Assembly (NCBI GenBank): GCA_035048495.1
Contig: CM068544.1
Span: 14,688,138 to 14,752,137, forward strand
DNA length: 64,000 bases
DNA from: Euptelea pleiosperma
Taxonomy: Eukaryota; Streptophyta; Magnoliopsida; Ranunculales; Eupteleaceae
Direction: 5' to 3'
The notes beneath the pieces were generated by a model. That model saw nothing but the letters and a program-made list of their open reading frames with translations. It was not told where the DNA came from and ran no database searches. Both the position numbers and the translations under genes were made by a program. Below are positions 1-12,170 of the stretch, piece by piece. Position 1 is the stretch's first letter, and every line of letters begins with the position of its first letter.

Positions 1-596
1 GACCATCTGCCAAGAGTAATCCTCTTCTTGGAAGAAGATTCTTGTAGACAACAATACCAAATAGTCTCTTCCAAACACTTAGAGACTTCACAACGAATTC
101 TCAGCTTTGCTCTGGTGAAGCTCTCACCTATTCTAGATCTCTGGACTTAAAGAATGATAATGAAGTAAAATAAAATAGAGATCTCTTGATTGGGTTGATT
201 TTATTAGAGGGAGAGGCCTCTTATTTATAAGCAGGCCTCCTTTTGCTAGAACCATACTAAATATAGCCGTTTGAAGGGCCAAAATGCGCTTCTAATCGCA
301 TAAAAAATTTTGTCAAACGAGATCCAAAACTGGCGGGGTCGACCGCATTATTGGCCGGTCGACCGGACCTCGGTCGACCGAGCCTTTAGTCGGTCGCTCA
401 CTCAAGCTTTAAGCCAAATTTCTCGAACCCGAGAGTTAGGGTCGACCGGACCTTTGGTCGCCCGCACAAATGAGCCAGTCGGCCTGACAATTTTGTCCAT
501 AGCCGAATGCTACCAAAATTCTGAGAATTCATCTTCTCATTACACGTACAATCCCTAACCAAAATTTAACCATCTAGGGTACAACAATATCCGTTG
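1..596 (-). mobile_element. Partial LTR, probably Copia-type, running off the window's left edge
   Basis: Read on the minus strand, an LTR-like segment begins with TGTTGTACCC at 596 and continues leftward out of the window. A TATA-like TATAAATAAG lies on the minus strand near 222-234, followed by a leader-like stretch to position 1, which fits U3, R and U5. U3 holds several GGTCGACC palindromes. The 5-bp flank after 596 is ATATC; the other LTR end is not in the window, so the TSD cannot be tested. The superfamily is inferred from the TGTTG start only. Confidence 0.5.
336..462. repeat. Cluster of GGTCGACC palindromes in the U3 of the left-edge LTR
   Basis: The palindromic core GGTCGACC occurs at about 337, 357, 372 and 451, with degenerate copies (for example GGTCGCTC) between them. 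Some copies extend to CGGTCGACCG. The cluster lies upstream of the minus-strand TATA box, where enhancer elements of an LTR would be expected. Function is not shown by the sequence. Confidence 0.6.
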
Positions 597-690
597 GCAA
601 CGCATGGTTTTACCCTCAGATTTGAGTAAGTAACCATAACCTGAGTTTCTTCATAGTTGAATGTTTGTTGAGTGAGAACGTACTTGAGCT

Positions 691-781
691 TTTGACTTTG
701 TCTTTAGTTGAGCTTGATCATTTGACTTTGTCTTCAGTTGTACTTGATAATCTTGACTTTGTCTTCAGTTGATCTTGAATA
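691..781. repeat. Short tandem repeat, about 30-bp period, three copies
   Basis: Three adjacent copies share the core TTGACTTTGTCTTCAGTTG (the first has TTTAG), followed by a variable CTTGAT-like segment. They lie just outside the LTR at 1-596. No coding potential. Confidence 0.7.
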
Positions 782-785
782 CTTG

Positions 786-2355
786 GGTTGTCTTTTCTTC
801 AGCTTTAATCATTCTTTTGTTTTGTCGAAGTCAACTTGATTTTTGATGCTTCAGTCTTCAAGGGATTCGAGGCACAACAATACATATATTTACCGAAGAA
901 CTAAATATTCATAGGATTTGACAACCGAGACTTTTCATACTTATTGAAAAAAAATATTGATTTGCATGGTACAGTATTGATCTAAAAAGGATGAACTACT
1001 GTTTGATGATTATAAAAAAATAAAGGACATGATAAGAGATCGTTTTTTATTGAAATCGTGGATAGAGTTTTTTTTTCTTTTGGATTGTATACAAAAATAT
1101 GGTAGAGAATACGGATAAGAAAAAGAAAATAAATTATGAGATTTACATAAAGGTATTGCTAAAAGGTTGGATGTTGATAAATTATAAATCAGTGTATAAA
1201 ACCCAACCACAACTCGTCCATTACACTAATTAAATCCTACTAAACTAAGAGTTCATATATTTTAGAAATTCTTATAAGGGAGAGTTATCCTCTGCCCCCA
1301 AAACAATAAGATGGTTTATAATAAGAAATTTGAATATAAAATATGAAATATGAATGCATTCCGACGAAAATAAATGAAAAGTTTAAATAATAAAAATGCT
1401 ATTTTGGAAAACAAAATCCTAAACAAAAATATTTGAAAGTGTCTTTTTCTATAACCATGATTTGAATTGACTCCAACCTAACTAATATCATTATAAAAGA
1501 ACGTTAAAGAGAAAGAAGCAAAAGATGGTATTAATATTCAAAAGAGCAAATGAATATTTGCTACTCAAAATTCAGAATATATATCTACAGAAATAGTTTG
1601 AGTTGACCTAAAAAAATTGCAAAAAAGTAAACAATTGAGATTATCATCTGTATGTTTAAAACATTAAGGGAAAAATCAGTCCGAGAAACACAATGTAATA
1701 TAGTCCAATTTTAATTATTTAGTCTTCGATCCATCCCTTTGGTCTTAATTTTCCATGATATCAAGGAAGACATGGGCCATCAATGACACCATATTGTTTT
1801 GGACTTTCTAGACCCCAGAGGTTTTGATCCTTCCAATCTATCACATTAGGAAGCCTTTAGGTCCAATCATCCATCAACAGAGATGATTTCAGAGGGTTAA
1901 AGATTTAACTCTAGATTCTCCCAATTTTCCTACCTTAGCCAAGATTTGGAGAAACCCCACTAAGATAGGCTTGCTAGCATGGAAGATCAATTATGTCCTT
2001 TAGATGTTGATGATATTGTTGTAGAAAAGTTTGGGTTAGAGGATTAGAAGAAGAAGGTTGATGCATTCATCACATTAAGAATTGATAGTGTAAAAAGACT
2101 TAGATCTCAATGTATTCAAGTATGTAAAAAGAAGTGCAAATGCTCTCAAATAGTTAAGTCCAACTCCGATAAAATTTAGATAGAGTTTTGACTTAGGCAA
2201 ATGAGAAAAGAATCAATCTCTAAAAATGACCCCAGGTCCTTCTATTTATAGAATTCCCTGGAAGAGGGGGCATGCACATGTCACATGCTCTCCCTCACTG
2301 TACATCGATAAAAACATAAAATTACACTAAAATACAATTAAATTGCCACAAATAA
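786..2355. other. AT-rich intergenic DNA, nothing recognised
   Basis: I see no gene, no clear terminal repeats and no structured RNA here. ORFs are short and AT-driven. Confidence 0.5.
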
Positions 2356-3484
2356 AGACATATGGTTGTTTAGCTCCTTGGCCTACACAACCGTATCCAA
2401 TTACTTTTTTTGATCGGATTAATTTGGACTGTCAAATAATCATGTGACATATATCTTAAAATCAATGGTTGATCTTCCAGATCTAACCTCATACAGTTTT
2501 GTAGCTCCTTGGCCTACACAACCGTATCCAATTACTTCTTCCGATCGGATCGATTTGGACAGTCAAATCATCATGTGCCATATATCTCAAAATCAATGAT
2601 TGATCTTCCAGATCTAACCCCATACGATTGTGTAGGTACTTGGCTTACACAATTATATCCAATTAATTTTTTCGATCAGATCTATCTGGACCATCAAATC
2701 ATCATGTACCATATATATCAAAATCAACGATTGATCTTTCAGATCTAACCCCATATGGTTGTGTAGCTCCTTGGCCTATACAATCGTATCTAATTACTTT
2801 TTCTGATCGGATCAATCTTGATTGTCAAATCAAACTTTCTTAAATATCTCAAAATTGACTACATCATTTTAAAATGTAAATACATATGGTTATAGGGTTT
2901 TGAATTCCCCACAACCGTATCCAATTAGTTTTCTTGATCTGATCCTTGATCAAATCGATTTGGGCCCTTAAAATATTGATCATTCAATATCTCTTGATCT
3001 GCCCCACCTTTGACAAAAGTAAACACATACGGTTATAGGGTTATCAATTTTACATAGTATTATACCATTTGATTTCCTTATACAACCCCTGATCATCCAT
3101 ATCTGAAGAAAACCCCTCATTTTAGCACTTTTGGTGATATCTTGAGATTTGAGCAAAACTAATCCGAGCCGATAGATGTGTTAATTGCATCATTTTACAT
3201 AAAGATATGGCCTTGGATATGCTAAAATGATGCATGATCACTTCAATCTGAACCATATCTCAATTTTGAGCCTTTTAATCAACCCTTGATATCTCAAAAT
3301 ATACTCCATCATTTGAAAATGTAAATACATATGGTTGTGGGGTTCTTAATTGCTCACAACCATATACAATTAGTTTTTTATATCCAATCGATCGTGGCCC
3401 TTGCATTTTTTATCGCTAGATATCTCTTGATCTGGATTAAATACATACGGTTGTGTGGGTTTTAATTCCACACAACCATATGTG
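2356..3484. repeat. 131-bp tandem array with a recurring hairpin, degenerating rightward
   Basis: The motif TAGCTCCTTGGCCTACACAA (or close variants) occurs at 2371, 2502, 2633 and 2764, exactly 131 bp apart each time. Each copy sits in the loop region of an inverted repeat whose arms resemble ATACGGTTGTGTAG and CTACACAACCGTAT. Further right the period breaks down but the hairpin recurs near 2883, 3329 and 3443. The last is the best: arms 3443-3458 and 3468-3483 pair at 15 of 16 positions around a 9-nt loop. No coding potential. It is a satellite-like or element-derived array. Confidence 0.8.
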
Positions 3485-3754
3485 AATAGTTTCTTGATCT
3501 GATCCTTCATCAAATTGATCTAGGCCTTTGAATTTTGACCATCAAATCCTCTTCTGATTTCTATAACTACTTTGATACTTGTTCGATGGCCTTGAAAATG
3601 ATGTTGATTAGTTAAAATAGACCCAATACCATTTTTACTAAGTTTCATATCATTTGGAGCTTCCTTAAATATACTTCATTTGTAAAATTATCATTTTGCC
3701 CTTTCGAAGTTACTGTGATATCTCTCTCTGAAAATAATCTGACCAATCACTTGG

Positions 3755-4005
3755 GTACATGTTGGTAAAATGTGTCAAGGAACATATTCCAAAAATTTTA
3801 GCCATTTAGTAGTTCAATTGTCTGTACGACCTTTGTAAACTTGTCAGTTTCACCCTGTTAAAGCTACTGCAATATCTCCCGCTATGAAAATTATCTAATT
3901 GACCCAATGAGCACATTTTGGTTAAATGTTTCAAGAAACATACTCCAAAAATTTTAGCCATTTTGGAGTTCATTTGTATGTATTTCCTTTTGTAAACATA
4001 CCACC
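3755..4005. repeat. Degenerate direct repeat of about 160 bp
   Basis: Two copies share segments such as CCAAAAATTTTAGCCATTT and the flanking GGTAAAATGTGTCAAGGAACAT / GGTTAAATGTTTCAAG blocks, spaced about 160 bp apart. They lie directly right of the hairpin array and may be part of the same decayed element. Confidence 0.5.
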
Positions 4006-4209
4006 TTTCACAGCCTTGATTTCATACTTTCACTGATATCTAGGGATCTTTGCCCTGAAAACCACTTTTTATTCCATACCATTTTGTAATTTGACACAAT
4101 TATATGATGTTGATTTGATGCCTGGCCACTTGTGTTCTATGTCCTGCCATTAAGCTTCCACTTTAATTATCTTCGATTGGCCATGTAGATTATTGCGTCC
4201 CTTGGTCGT

Positions 4210-4637
4210 GATTTTTGAAGCGATCCACATTTCATTGTCAACAATTGTATACAGAGGTCCAATCAATCGGACTGGTCCAATCAATTGTAGAGTAAATTCC
4301 AATCACTTGTACTCGGGGATTATTCTATCACGTATGGTCCATTCAATCAATTGTAGAGTAAACTCCAATTGAATGGACTTCCCCTTAGTCAATATTTTAC
4401 TTCTTTTTGCACTGACTTGACTTGAATCTGTCCTTTGATTAGGTTCAACCATTATATTAAAGTCTTTTAATATAATATTCCTATGGTCACTAAGTCACTT
4501 ACCTTCCTATACGAGCAGACATGATCTTCAGCGGATGAATTATAGCTACTCAGATGACTCAAGTAGGAACGATTACAAAAATGTTTTATGTCAAATAGAA
4601 TTTTTGCCAAACTTGAAATATGAAATTATTCTTTACA
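4210..4637 (-). mobile_element. Truncated, decayed LTR fragment related to the solo LTR at 47394-49013
   Basis: The right part shares with 48720-49013 the sequence CACTAAGTCACTTACCTTCCT, a following GATCTT..ACTCAGATGACTC-like block, the ATGTCAAAT..TTTGCCAAA block and the terminal TTTACA. It also holds degenerate copies of the CCAATCGATT motif (for example TCCAATCAATTGTAGAG). On the minus strand the LTR would start with TGTAAAGAAT at 4637. I could not find the other end. Confidence 0.55.
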
Positions 4638-6605
4638 ATTGGGGCCATTCATTGACTGAATAAATTTGTATTTTCACGGGGCCAGCCAATGGCCACAAAT
4701 ATCGATCTATTAACATACACAATATGTAAGAAAGTTGGCCTAATTTGGGAAATGAGAAGAAAAAGAAATGCAACATATTTTTAATTTTTAACTGATAAGT
4801 AACAAAGTCAAATGTCTAAAATAATAACAAAGGGAGTGAACGATTTACCTCAGATACCTAAAGGTTCTTTAGGTTCAGGCATAAAAACTCAAAAGATAAA
4901 TGACTATATGTCCTATATCCACCTCATGTAAGATTTAATCCAAAAATCTAAAAAAATAAAAATAAATTTTTCTCAAAATAAATCAATATTAAAAGAAATT
5001 TACAGACTCTGGACTCGAAAAGATGCTCGTCTTTGAGATGCGAATACAACGAAGTGATATTATAATTCTCGAAGCAATATGAGAAGAAAAAATAAGGACG
5101 AACCTCATATTCAACTTGAAATCATAGATTCTCAACGGATCTAAAAATCAAGCAAATAAAATTAAAATTTTTGACACAAAATAAAACTAAGAGATGATTG
5201 ATCATTTACAAATCATAAAAAAAACTAAAAATAAATACCTAATTGGGTATAGTAATTGTACTACAACGTGATTTGACATTTCGTAGTAGCAAGTGGAGAT
5301 GTATAGAAATCAGAATCCATAAAAAATTAGAATTCGATGAAGATCTTCGAAATAATGACTGCCATTCAGAATCTCTTTTTTCTCCTTTTACCTCCTATTT
5401 TATTTGTAAAAGTTATAGAAATGGAAATTGTATTAGATAAATAATATAGATTAAAAACTATTATTATTAAACTACAAATAAATATCATTCCAAATAATTG
5501 AAGAAATAAATATAAAATTGACAACGTAAAAAGAGAAATATTAACTAAAATTCCAATTTCCTAAGGTTCATTAATTTATGATCACAAAAACTATTTTACA
5601 TTAAATTGGGAGAACCAAGAGAAGATGTCAGAATCGATGCAAATGAGACTAATGAGTTTCATAAAATATAACTAATATGTAAATCTTCAAATAATCATTG
5701 TAAAGAAGAATATAAAAGTATTTATTCTAATATGAAAAAAATTATTTACATTACAACCGAATATAAATAAAGAATATGTTTGTATGTTTGTTAAAGAACA
5801 ACATTAATTCTGAAGTAGCAGAACCATTTATTCTTGTAAAATAGATGAAACATAAAATTAATATATGTTAATTAATAAGATATATTATAAAGTATATATT
5901 AAAAAAACATTAATAATAACTTATAACCTTATTATCCAATTATAGGCAAATTCTTTTGCATGAAAAAAAATAAGTAAAATTTCTTCGGATTAAAAAATGT
6001 AAGCATTTTCCACTATCTTATTTCAGAAGTTTGATTTGAATTCGCATGTAATAAGATGAATAGTTAATATAATAACTTTATTTATAAAAAACAAAAAATA
6101 CGAATATAAAAAAATAAAAAATATTATACATTCTCAATAAAATCAATGTAGTGTCTGCTTTCAATTTCATAATTTATGTAGAACACATTCGAAGTTGTAA
6201 ATGACTTATTTTCTTGTCGCATATTTTTATCATTATTTTCATTTGAAAAATATATTCATTGCCAAGTAATCTTTTCAGTATCTTTAAAACAACTTCAGAT
6301 CTATTATCTTGTAAATAGCGAATTTTAGATTTATATAATCAGATATATGGAATATCTCAAGATATGGTAAAAAAAATATATTTTACCTTTAATAAATGTT
6401 CACAGAAATCGGATACATGTCGTTGAATTAGTCTTTCTATTTCTTTATAAAAAAAACAACTTGTGCTTGACCTAAAAAGTCTTGTTCCTTATTTTTTTTA
6501 CTTAATAAAAAATTTATATTGAAAAGTGGAAATATACAAAGGTAGTAGAAGCCCCACTCAAGTCACAAAATGAAAATAGCTCTAATCAGGATTCAATTGT
6601 AGTCA
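4638..6605. other. Very AT-rich intergenic DNA, nothing recognised
   Basis: There are long A/T tracts, no supported ORF and no terminal repeats. The 65-aa ORF near 5243 has low-complexity composition and no family resemblance that I can see. Confidence 0.5.
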
Positions 6606-6609
6606 AGAA

Positions 6610-6890
6610 TTGGGGTCTAAATCCCCATCATTATTTGTGACCCTGTTGCAGTGTGCAAGCATTGTTTACATAAGTATCTGCACCAAAATTAACTTTTCTC
6701 CATGTGGAGTTAAATTGAATCCATTCAATACTCTTCTTCATTAAGTCCCACAAGCCCTTGATGTGCCAAGATAAGGTCTCATTTATAAATACTTTGATAA
6801 CTGTCTCTGAGTCTGATTCCACCTAAAGACATTTCCAATCTTCTTCTATTGCTTTCTGTACTTGCATCCTTAAAATATATCTGTATTTGA
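6610..6890 (-). pseudogene. Decayed plant RNase H-like (RVT_3-type) fragment
   Basis: On the minus strand an open segment begins just after an in-frame stop and reads VESDSETVIK, then W-x-I and a conserved end with WRKVNFGADTYVNNA. This matches the end of the plant RNase H-like fold: VESDS..V for the acidic strand, and R-x-x-N-x-x-AD for the last helix with its catalytic Asp. Upstream, the same frame continues as a KAIEEDWKCL-like helix before the stop. The fold is about 130-150 aa, so this is only its C-terminal half. Such domains occur in LINEs and as free-standing host genes, and I cannot tell which was the source. It lies 60 bp downstream of the RPA-like exon and may be unrelated to it. 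Confidence 0.5.
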
Positions 6891-6951
6891 AAAAAAAAAT
6901 TATTTTTAATATAAACTTTAATATTAATAATAAATTAATTAAATAATTTAC

Positions 6952-7330
6952 TTTGTGTTGGATATATCATTGAAATACCACATGCATTGCACCAGAATGC
7001 AGCGTCCTTGTTAGTGACATTTCTCCGACAATATTGACAAGATTAGTAGTACCATCCATAATCGTCAATGATTTTGTAGACTGTTACTTTGCAAGTGTAT
7101 GTGGTTCCCTATATAAAAATATTTTTATTTTAATAAAAATAATGAGAATAGATTACTTATTTATTAAAAATGAATTTTACCTCAGATGAATGATCAGTGA
7201 TTGATTGAAACATTTGTGACAATTTTGTTCGATTCTTTAACATTATTTATTCAATGGGTATTGTAGCAATATTTAGTGTCACATTATTTAAATTTGGACA
7301 GTTTTGAACTCAAAGCACTACATTAAGTTT
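6952..7330 (-). pseudogene. Decayed RPA large-subunit-like fragment (Helitron-type), two exons
   Basis: The exon at 7108-6952 (minus) reads TCKVTVYKIIDDYGWYY, a stop, then SCQYCRRNV and FWCNACG. The two Cys-x2-Cys pairs and the GWYY block are the signature of the zinc-ribbon region in the C-terminal DNA-binding domain of replication protein A1. The exon is preceded by an acceptor (ATATAG at 7114-7109). An upstream exon ends at a donor, GAG|GTAAAA at 7181, and encodes RTKLSQMFQSITDHSSE, as in the segment before the zinc ribbon. In-frame stops in both exons mark a pseudogene. Plant Helitrons carry RPA-like ORFs together with a PIF1 helicase, and a PIF1-like pseudogene lies at 26764-31390 on the same strand. 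A common origin is possible but unproven. Host RPA1 is the alternative source. Confidence 0.65.
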
Positions 7331-7592
7331 ATTAAATAAGTTAATAAAAATAAATAGAATAAAAAATAAAGTGGTTATGAATTTATCTTATATACTTTCC
7401 AAAAGATATGTGACTTTTGGAATATCTAAATTAAAATATAACTTCATTGTATTGATTGAAGATAGATAGTAGACACATGTTACATAAAGAAAGAATAAGA
7501 TTTAAAATATTTTGAATATTAAGATATTTTAATATCTTATATAGTTAAACTAACCTTTAAACATCTTTACAGATGTAAAAGTTACTATTAAT

Positions 7593-8018
7593 CATGGTTT
7601 TAAAAATGTCTGTTTAAATGGTAACGCCCCAATCCCATTTTCGTTAAAATCGTTTAAACATGTTTTAACGCTTTTGGATTTAATGGCCATTTTTTTTTTG
7701 TTTTAATGACCGTTAAAATCGTTTAAACAGCCATTAAATTCTGAAAAAAATTCTAAAAAAAATGGCCGTTAAATCCGTTAAAATTCGTTAAATTCTGTTA
7801 AAATTCATTAAATTTCTGTTAAATTCGATTTTTTAATTTTCAAATTTCAAAATTTGAATTTCAGGGCCATTTTTTTTTTAAAATCTTTAAATTCGTTAAA
7901 ATCCGTTTAATTTCATTTAATTCCATTTTTTCCATTTTTGCCCCTGGTCATTTCAATCCGTTTAAATGGTCATGCCCCCAATCCGTTTAACCGTTAAAAC
8001 AACCTCCTTTAAACCTTG
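7593..8018. mobile_element. MITE with CATGGTTT/AAACCTTG ends (hAT-like family A, copy 1)
   Basis: The ends are inverted: CATGGTTTTAAAA on the left and, read on the other strand, CAAGGTTTAAAGG on the right. Inside each end lies a GGTAACGCCCCAATCC-like block. The interior is repetitive, with many GTTAAAATCGTTTAAAC and CCATTAAAT motifs. The same family occurs at 41427-41819, 42289-42608 and 49341-49695. The flanks here do not show a clean 8-bp duplication, so the ends are less certain than in the other copies. Confidence 0.65.
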
Positions 8019-9225
8019 CTTAATAGAATTTTTGTCCCTTAACTTTTGTTGACTATCATTGTGAAATAAATGTTAACAAGAAATTGTCTTCGTCTGAGAA
8101 TAAATTGTAAAGATCTGCTTCAAAACATAATATAATATCCGAAACCTATTGAGCACCACGATACCCTATCAAACATTCTCAGAATGTCTGACTAGAATTA
8201 GACCCACACACATGGTAATTGGCCAATACAATTAAATCTAAAAAGAATCAGACAAAATGGACACCGCCATTAGACTCGCCACGTCGAATTACCCTAGGGG
8301 CACCATTTTCATAAATGTCGACCCGTGCCCGAACCTCGCACCTCGACCCATGGGTCTCGAGCAAAAAAAAAAAAAAGAGAGAAAAAAAGGGTCAAATTCA
8401 CCTTTTTGGGTAAAGCATATGGATGAATTTCCACCTTTCTTGTATGACATCATGACATCATAGTTATGTCATTTGGACTCCAAATTCTATTAAAAATCTT
8501 TAAAAGTTAGATATATAAATAGGGAAGAACAAAAAAAAATTACAAAACTCTAAAGAAAACTAGTAGCTTCTCGAGGAAGTAGAGAGAGAGAGAGAGGGGA
8601 GAAGCCATTAGATGGTAGAAAATTGACAGATTTCCTCACCATTGTCTCTATTACTTGGATTTCAGCCGGTGAAGGTGTAGAGGAGCACGAAGGAAAGGAC
8701 TTTTGCCCGTTGTGCACCCGGATGTTCCAAGTAGGTGGTTTAAATCTTCAAATGATTTCATATTTCCTCTATAATATGCTAATATTTGAAGAAAGCTATC
8801 TCAGTAAGAATTATCCTGTTTATTTTCTTATCAAATTTATGATAATCATTTTGTTGTTGTAATTATATTCTTGATTATTGTCTTGAAGTGAATATTTCAG
8901 AAAAAAAAAATATATAAATCAATATCTACTTTAAAAAAATAAGATTTTTCTACTGTAAAGAACAAAAAATTTTCAAAACCCTTCCTTTTAGTCTTAAATC
9001 CATTTTTGCTAAATAACTAGAAAAAAAAAAGAATGAAAAAAAAAATCGACTAAGCCTCGGACTGGTTTCAATGGTGAACCAGTCTGAAGTGTCACCATTT
9101 TTAGAGTGGGTTTTGAGGACAAACCGCCCATTAGATCAAAATGAAGATCTGTGAGGATCATGGGGTGTTCTTAATGAAGGTTTTGTGGTTGTTTGGGGTC
9201 CACAAGAGAGCGTGGGAGGCAGGGG
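8019..9225. other. LTR- or promoter-like region with TATA box, ending in a possible polypurine tract
   Basis: A TATA-like TATATAAAT lies at 8512-8520 on the plus strand, followed 60-80 bp later by a (GA)n run at 8584-8600 and a short ORF (8623-8862) that I do not recognise. The right end, 9205-9225, is GCGTGGGAGGCAGGGG-like. It is immediately followed by the TG that opens the LTR at 9226, as a polypurine tract would be before a 3' LTR. I see no pol-type coding remains here, so the body of that element is missing or badly decayed. Confidence 0.35.
8512..8520 (+). promoter_or_regulatory. TATA-like box
   Basis: TATATAAAT followed by AGGG lies in an otherwise mixed context and about 70 bp before a GA-rich leader-like stretch. 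It may belong to an LTR or an unrecognised gene. No transcript evidence is visible. Confidence 0.3.
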
Positions 9226-10902
9226 TGTGATACCCCTATTTTAACGACCTTGTGGGTTGTCCCAAAAAAAAAGAAAAAAAAATTTGAATGAATAAATGAA
9301 GAGAGGAAAGAAAAGAAAAAAACAACAACAAACATTTACATATAAATAATATACACAATGTAATAAAGAACCAATATAATAACAATAAAATATTGAACAT
9401 ATAAGAAAGAGAAAAGATTTATAATAGTATATGTATGATAATAAAACTTGAAAAAAAAGGGGTAAAATGGTCAACCATCCTTATGTTCGATGGTACCAAA
9501 TTATGGGCCCTTTCATCCACAAATTAATGCTAATTACCCATTTGCTGAACCACCATGGAGATGACCCAAATCAAATTGTTTGAGACTCACCAAACATGCT
9601 GAAAATTCAACATGCAAGTCCATTTAGACATATGCCTAACATCCATACGGTCAAGTCTCCAATAGGGTGTGATACATCCAATCGATGCTCAAATCGACGG
9701 GTGGGATCTAGCCATCTAAGAGGCCCAAATCCAATGGCTGACAACACCAATCAGGTTCAAAAAAAAAAAAACTTGTTGGTGGACCCTCCAAAGTACAGGC
9801 CGAACACTTATATATATGGTCAGTGACGTACTCTTCAAACTCTAAAGTTCCCGGTTGAAGCGACCCAAATTCAATGGTTAGAAATCACCAAACTGGCTGA
9901 ACCATACTAGATCACTTCATGTACCCGGGTTTATGCCAAACATCTGTAGGGTCAGAAATCTAAAAGGGTGCTGCCACGTTTAAGTGCTACCACGGGTAAG
10001 TGATGCCACATGTAGATGTCGCCACATATTACCACATGTGAGGACATCCACGAGTAAACTAACGTAAATGGAACAATACACACATGTACCAAATAAACAA
10101 ATAAAATAAGTAAATACTAAATCTATACACATACTATATGATTTAGTATCATAAACGAGTAATCCAAATTACATTTGTGGTGTTATGGCCATTTAGGCGT
10201 AAATGGAAAAATACAAGAAGTCGACCGAAACTAAAAAATTTATACAAACACATGTGCACACCCACGCATCGTACATACATATGAATATCACCACACAAAT
10301 CTATAATTTGAAAGAAAAAAAGTTATGTCTCGATAAATACTATTTCCAAGATAAGAAATTTTGCAAGATTTAAATCAAAAACTTTTCAAACTAAGGTGAC
10401 CCTAGGGAAGGTTTTAATTGTCAACAGCATTTTCAAATCAATCATACTAACCCTCTTGATTTTTTCATTTTTTTAAAAAGAAAATTTCTGCACACACTTC
10501 GTTCGACTTTTGATTTTCGCCGAACTTTCATTGGAAATTTATTTTAGGGTATTTGCAACTTAAAAATGTGGATTTTTATAACAAGTTGACTTGAGAAAGT
10601 TTTCGCAAAAAAGACAAAGGAGATTTTGGAAATGGACCGATTTGTGAGATCTCTGACACCACTGAGGGTGTGGGATGCTTAGGCTACCCCGGATATGTGG
10701 ATTGGGTGCCTACGTGGACCCAGGTTATTGGCTATTTCAGATATGGATTGATTGTTGGTTCTGAGATTGGGGCCCCTACTAGCATACACACGCGTCAGAG
10801 TGTTAGGAGATCAAATGAAATGATAAGAACTGAAAGAGAAAAGTTTCTAGAAAAGTTAACAAAGAAGATTTAAATCAGAAATAAAGACCTTAGAAGGCTT
10901 AG

Positions 10903-10905
<3 letters not shown>

Positions 10906-10948
<43 letters not shown>
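10906..10948. repeat. (TA)n microsatellite
   Basis: An uninterrupted TA dinucleotide run of about 43 bp inside the Tekay-like LTR. Confidence 0.95.
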
Positions 10949-10951
<3 letters not shown>

Positions 10952-12165
10952 GGTGAATTAGAAGGGCCATGAAATTCTTAGATAGATGCTATACCTATAC
11001 GTTCTCTTAGTGGTTATGGGACATTATTAGGACCATAGGATATTAGCAGTTGTCCTAGAATTTCGGTTCTTCTAAGGAACCCAGTATGATGCACTGTTTA
11101 CTGGGATTAACCAATAGTTACACTGTACGCCTGATAGGCATCTAGACGCGGGGCATGATGTACTATGCCCAGACTTTCCATGGATCCATAGAATCTCTAC
11201 AGACGTCAAACATCTTTGCCGACGTGATAATTAGGCTAACGGCGACCTGAGCCAAAAAATGATGGTTTTGCGTGGACCCCACGCTGAGTACTATGTGGTC
11301 AAACGGGGGGCACCCAACCGAAAAATCAGGACAGGAGAAGACCACCTGGCCAGTGCAAAAAGGCCAAACGATGCCATTCCACATCGGTAATTATTGGAAT
11401 GATTGCTATGACCGGGGTTGATTACTGGTAATAGCCTAAAGTAGATCTCTATAAACCCTGCATCATTCACAAATTGCTATTATATTTAGTGTGGAAAATG
11501 TGAAGATATTGAAGATCTATGGAGAACCTGATTTTTAACACTGTTCATCTGGTTTTAACTTTCGTACATTGTTATATTAATTCTGCAAATTACTTATTAT
11601 TTTAACTAAGTCCAATAGCTGCATGTCAATAGACTATGCCAGTTACTGCCATCTATGTTTGTTTTATCGATTATTTTCACTTGGAGATGAAATCATGAGT
11701 AGTTTAAACCACATCCGCACTATTGGGCTTTTCCCCAAAAGCCCACCCTACTCTCCAACCCCTTTCAGATTTTCCTATAGAGGAGCTAGGGTACTTAGAA
11801 GAGCTGGTAGCTGACGAGGATCCCGAGTCAGAGTTTGCAGACTACGAGGAGTTTTAGAGTGACACCATTATTTTGGTAGATCCATGAAGCTAGTACATCT
11901 TTTTGTAGCTAGAATATTTATCAGTTGGTTTCATTTTGTTATATTTTTGGATTACTGTACATATTACCCTCACAACTATACATACATTATCATGTTCAGC
12001 ATGTTCTATGTACATACGTATTTTGGACATATATAAATGAATGAATGTTTAGATTTCAAAAACGATTGTGTCATCTTTGAATTTGTTACTTAACTGAACC
12101 TAATGGACTTAGTAGACTTTTCCACTGCATTAGTAGAGTCTGAAATTAGCACTACAACTCTAGAG

Positions 12166-12170
12166 TTTAG
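12166..12170. repeat. Left target-site duplication (TTTAG) of the Athila element
   Basis: TTTAG directly before the LTR is repeated exactly at 26684-26688 directly after the other LTR. This gives a perfect 5-bp duplication as made by retroviral-type integrases. Confidence 0.93.

Larger units (their letters stand above)
9226..12170 (+). mobile_element. Del/Tekay-like LTR, main part (split by the Athila element)
   Basis: The segment starts TGTGATACCCC (9226-9236). After removal of the Athila element and one TSD copy it ends GGGGCGTGACA at 26753-26763, so the ends are imperfect inverted repeats, as in LTRs of Del/Tekay chromoviruses. The reconstructed LTR is about 3.02 kb, which is long but in range for that group. 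A purine-rich tract precedes it, suggesting a 3' LTR in plus orientation. Near its 3' part, at 11780-11860, a short open stretch with an acidic end (DPESEFADYEEF then stop) is visible. It contains a TA microsatellite. The family assignment rests on terminal motifs only. Confidence 0.55.

Noticed and set aside
2356..2880. CRISPR-like or gene-family array
   Set aside because: The 131-bp units are similar throughout, with no unique spacers; it is a tandem satellite-like repeat with no coding frame.
7585..8026. Target duplication for the MITE at 7593-8018
   Set aside because: CTATTAAT and CTTAATAG are inverted and not direct copies, so they extend the inverted repeat and are not a duplication.
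8623..8862. Small gene of 79 aa behind the TATA box
   Set aside because: No recognisable domain; the C-terminal half is hydrophobic AT-driven sequence. Kept only as part of an LTR-like region.
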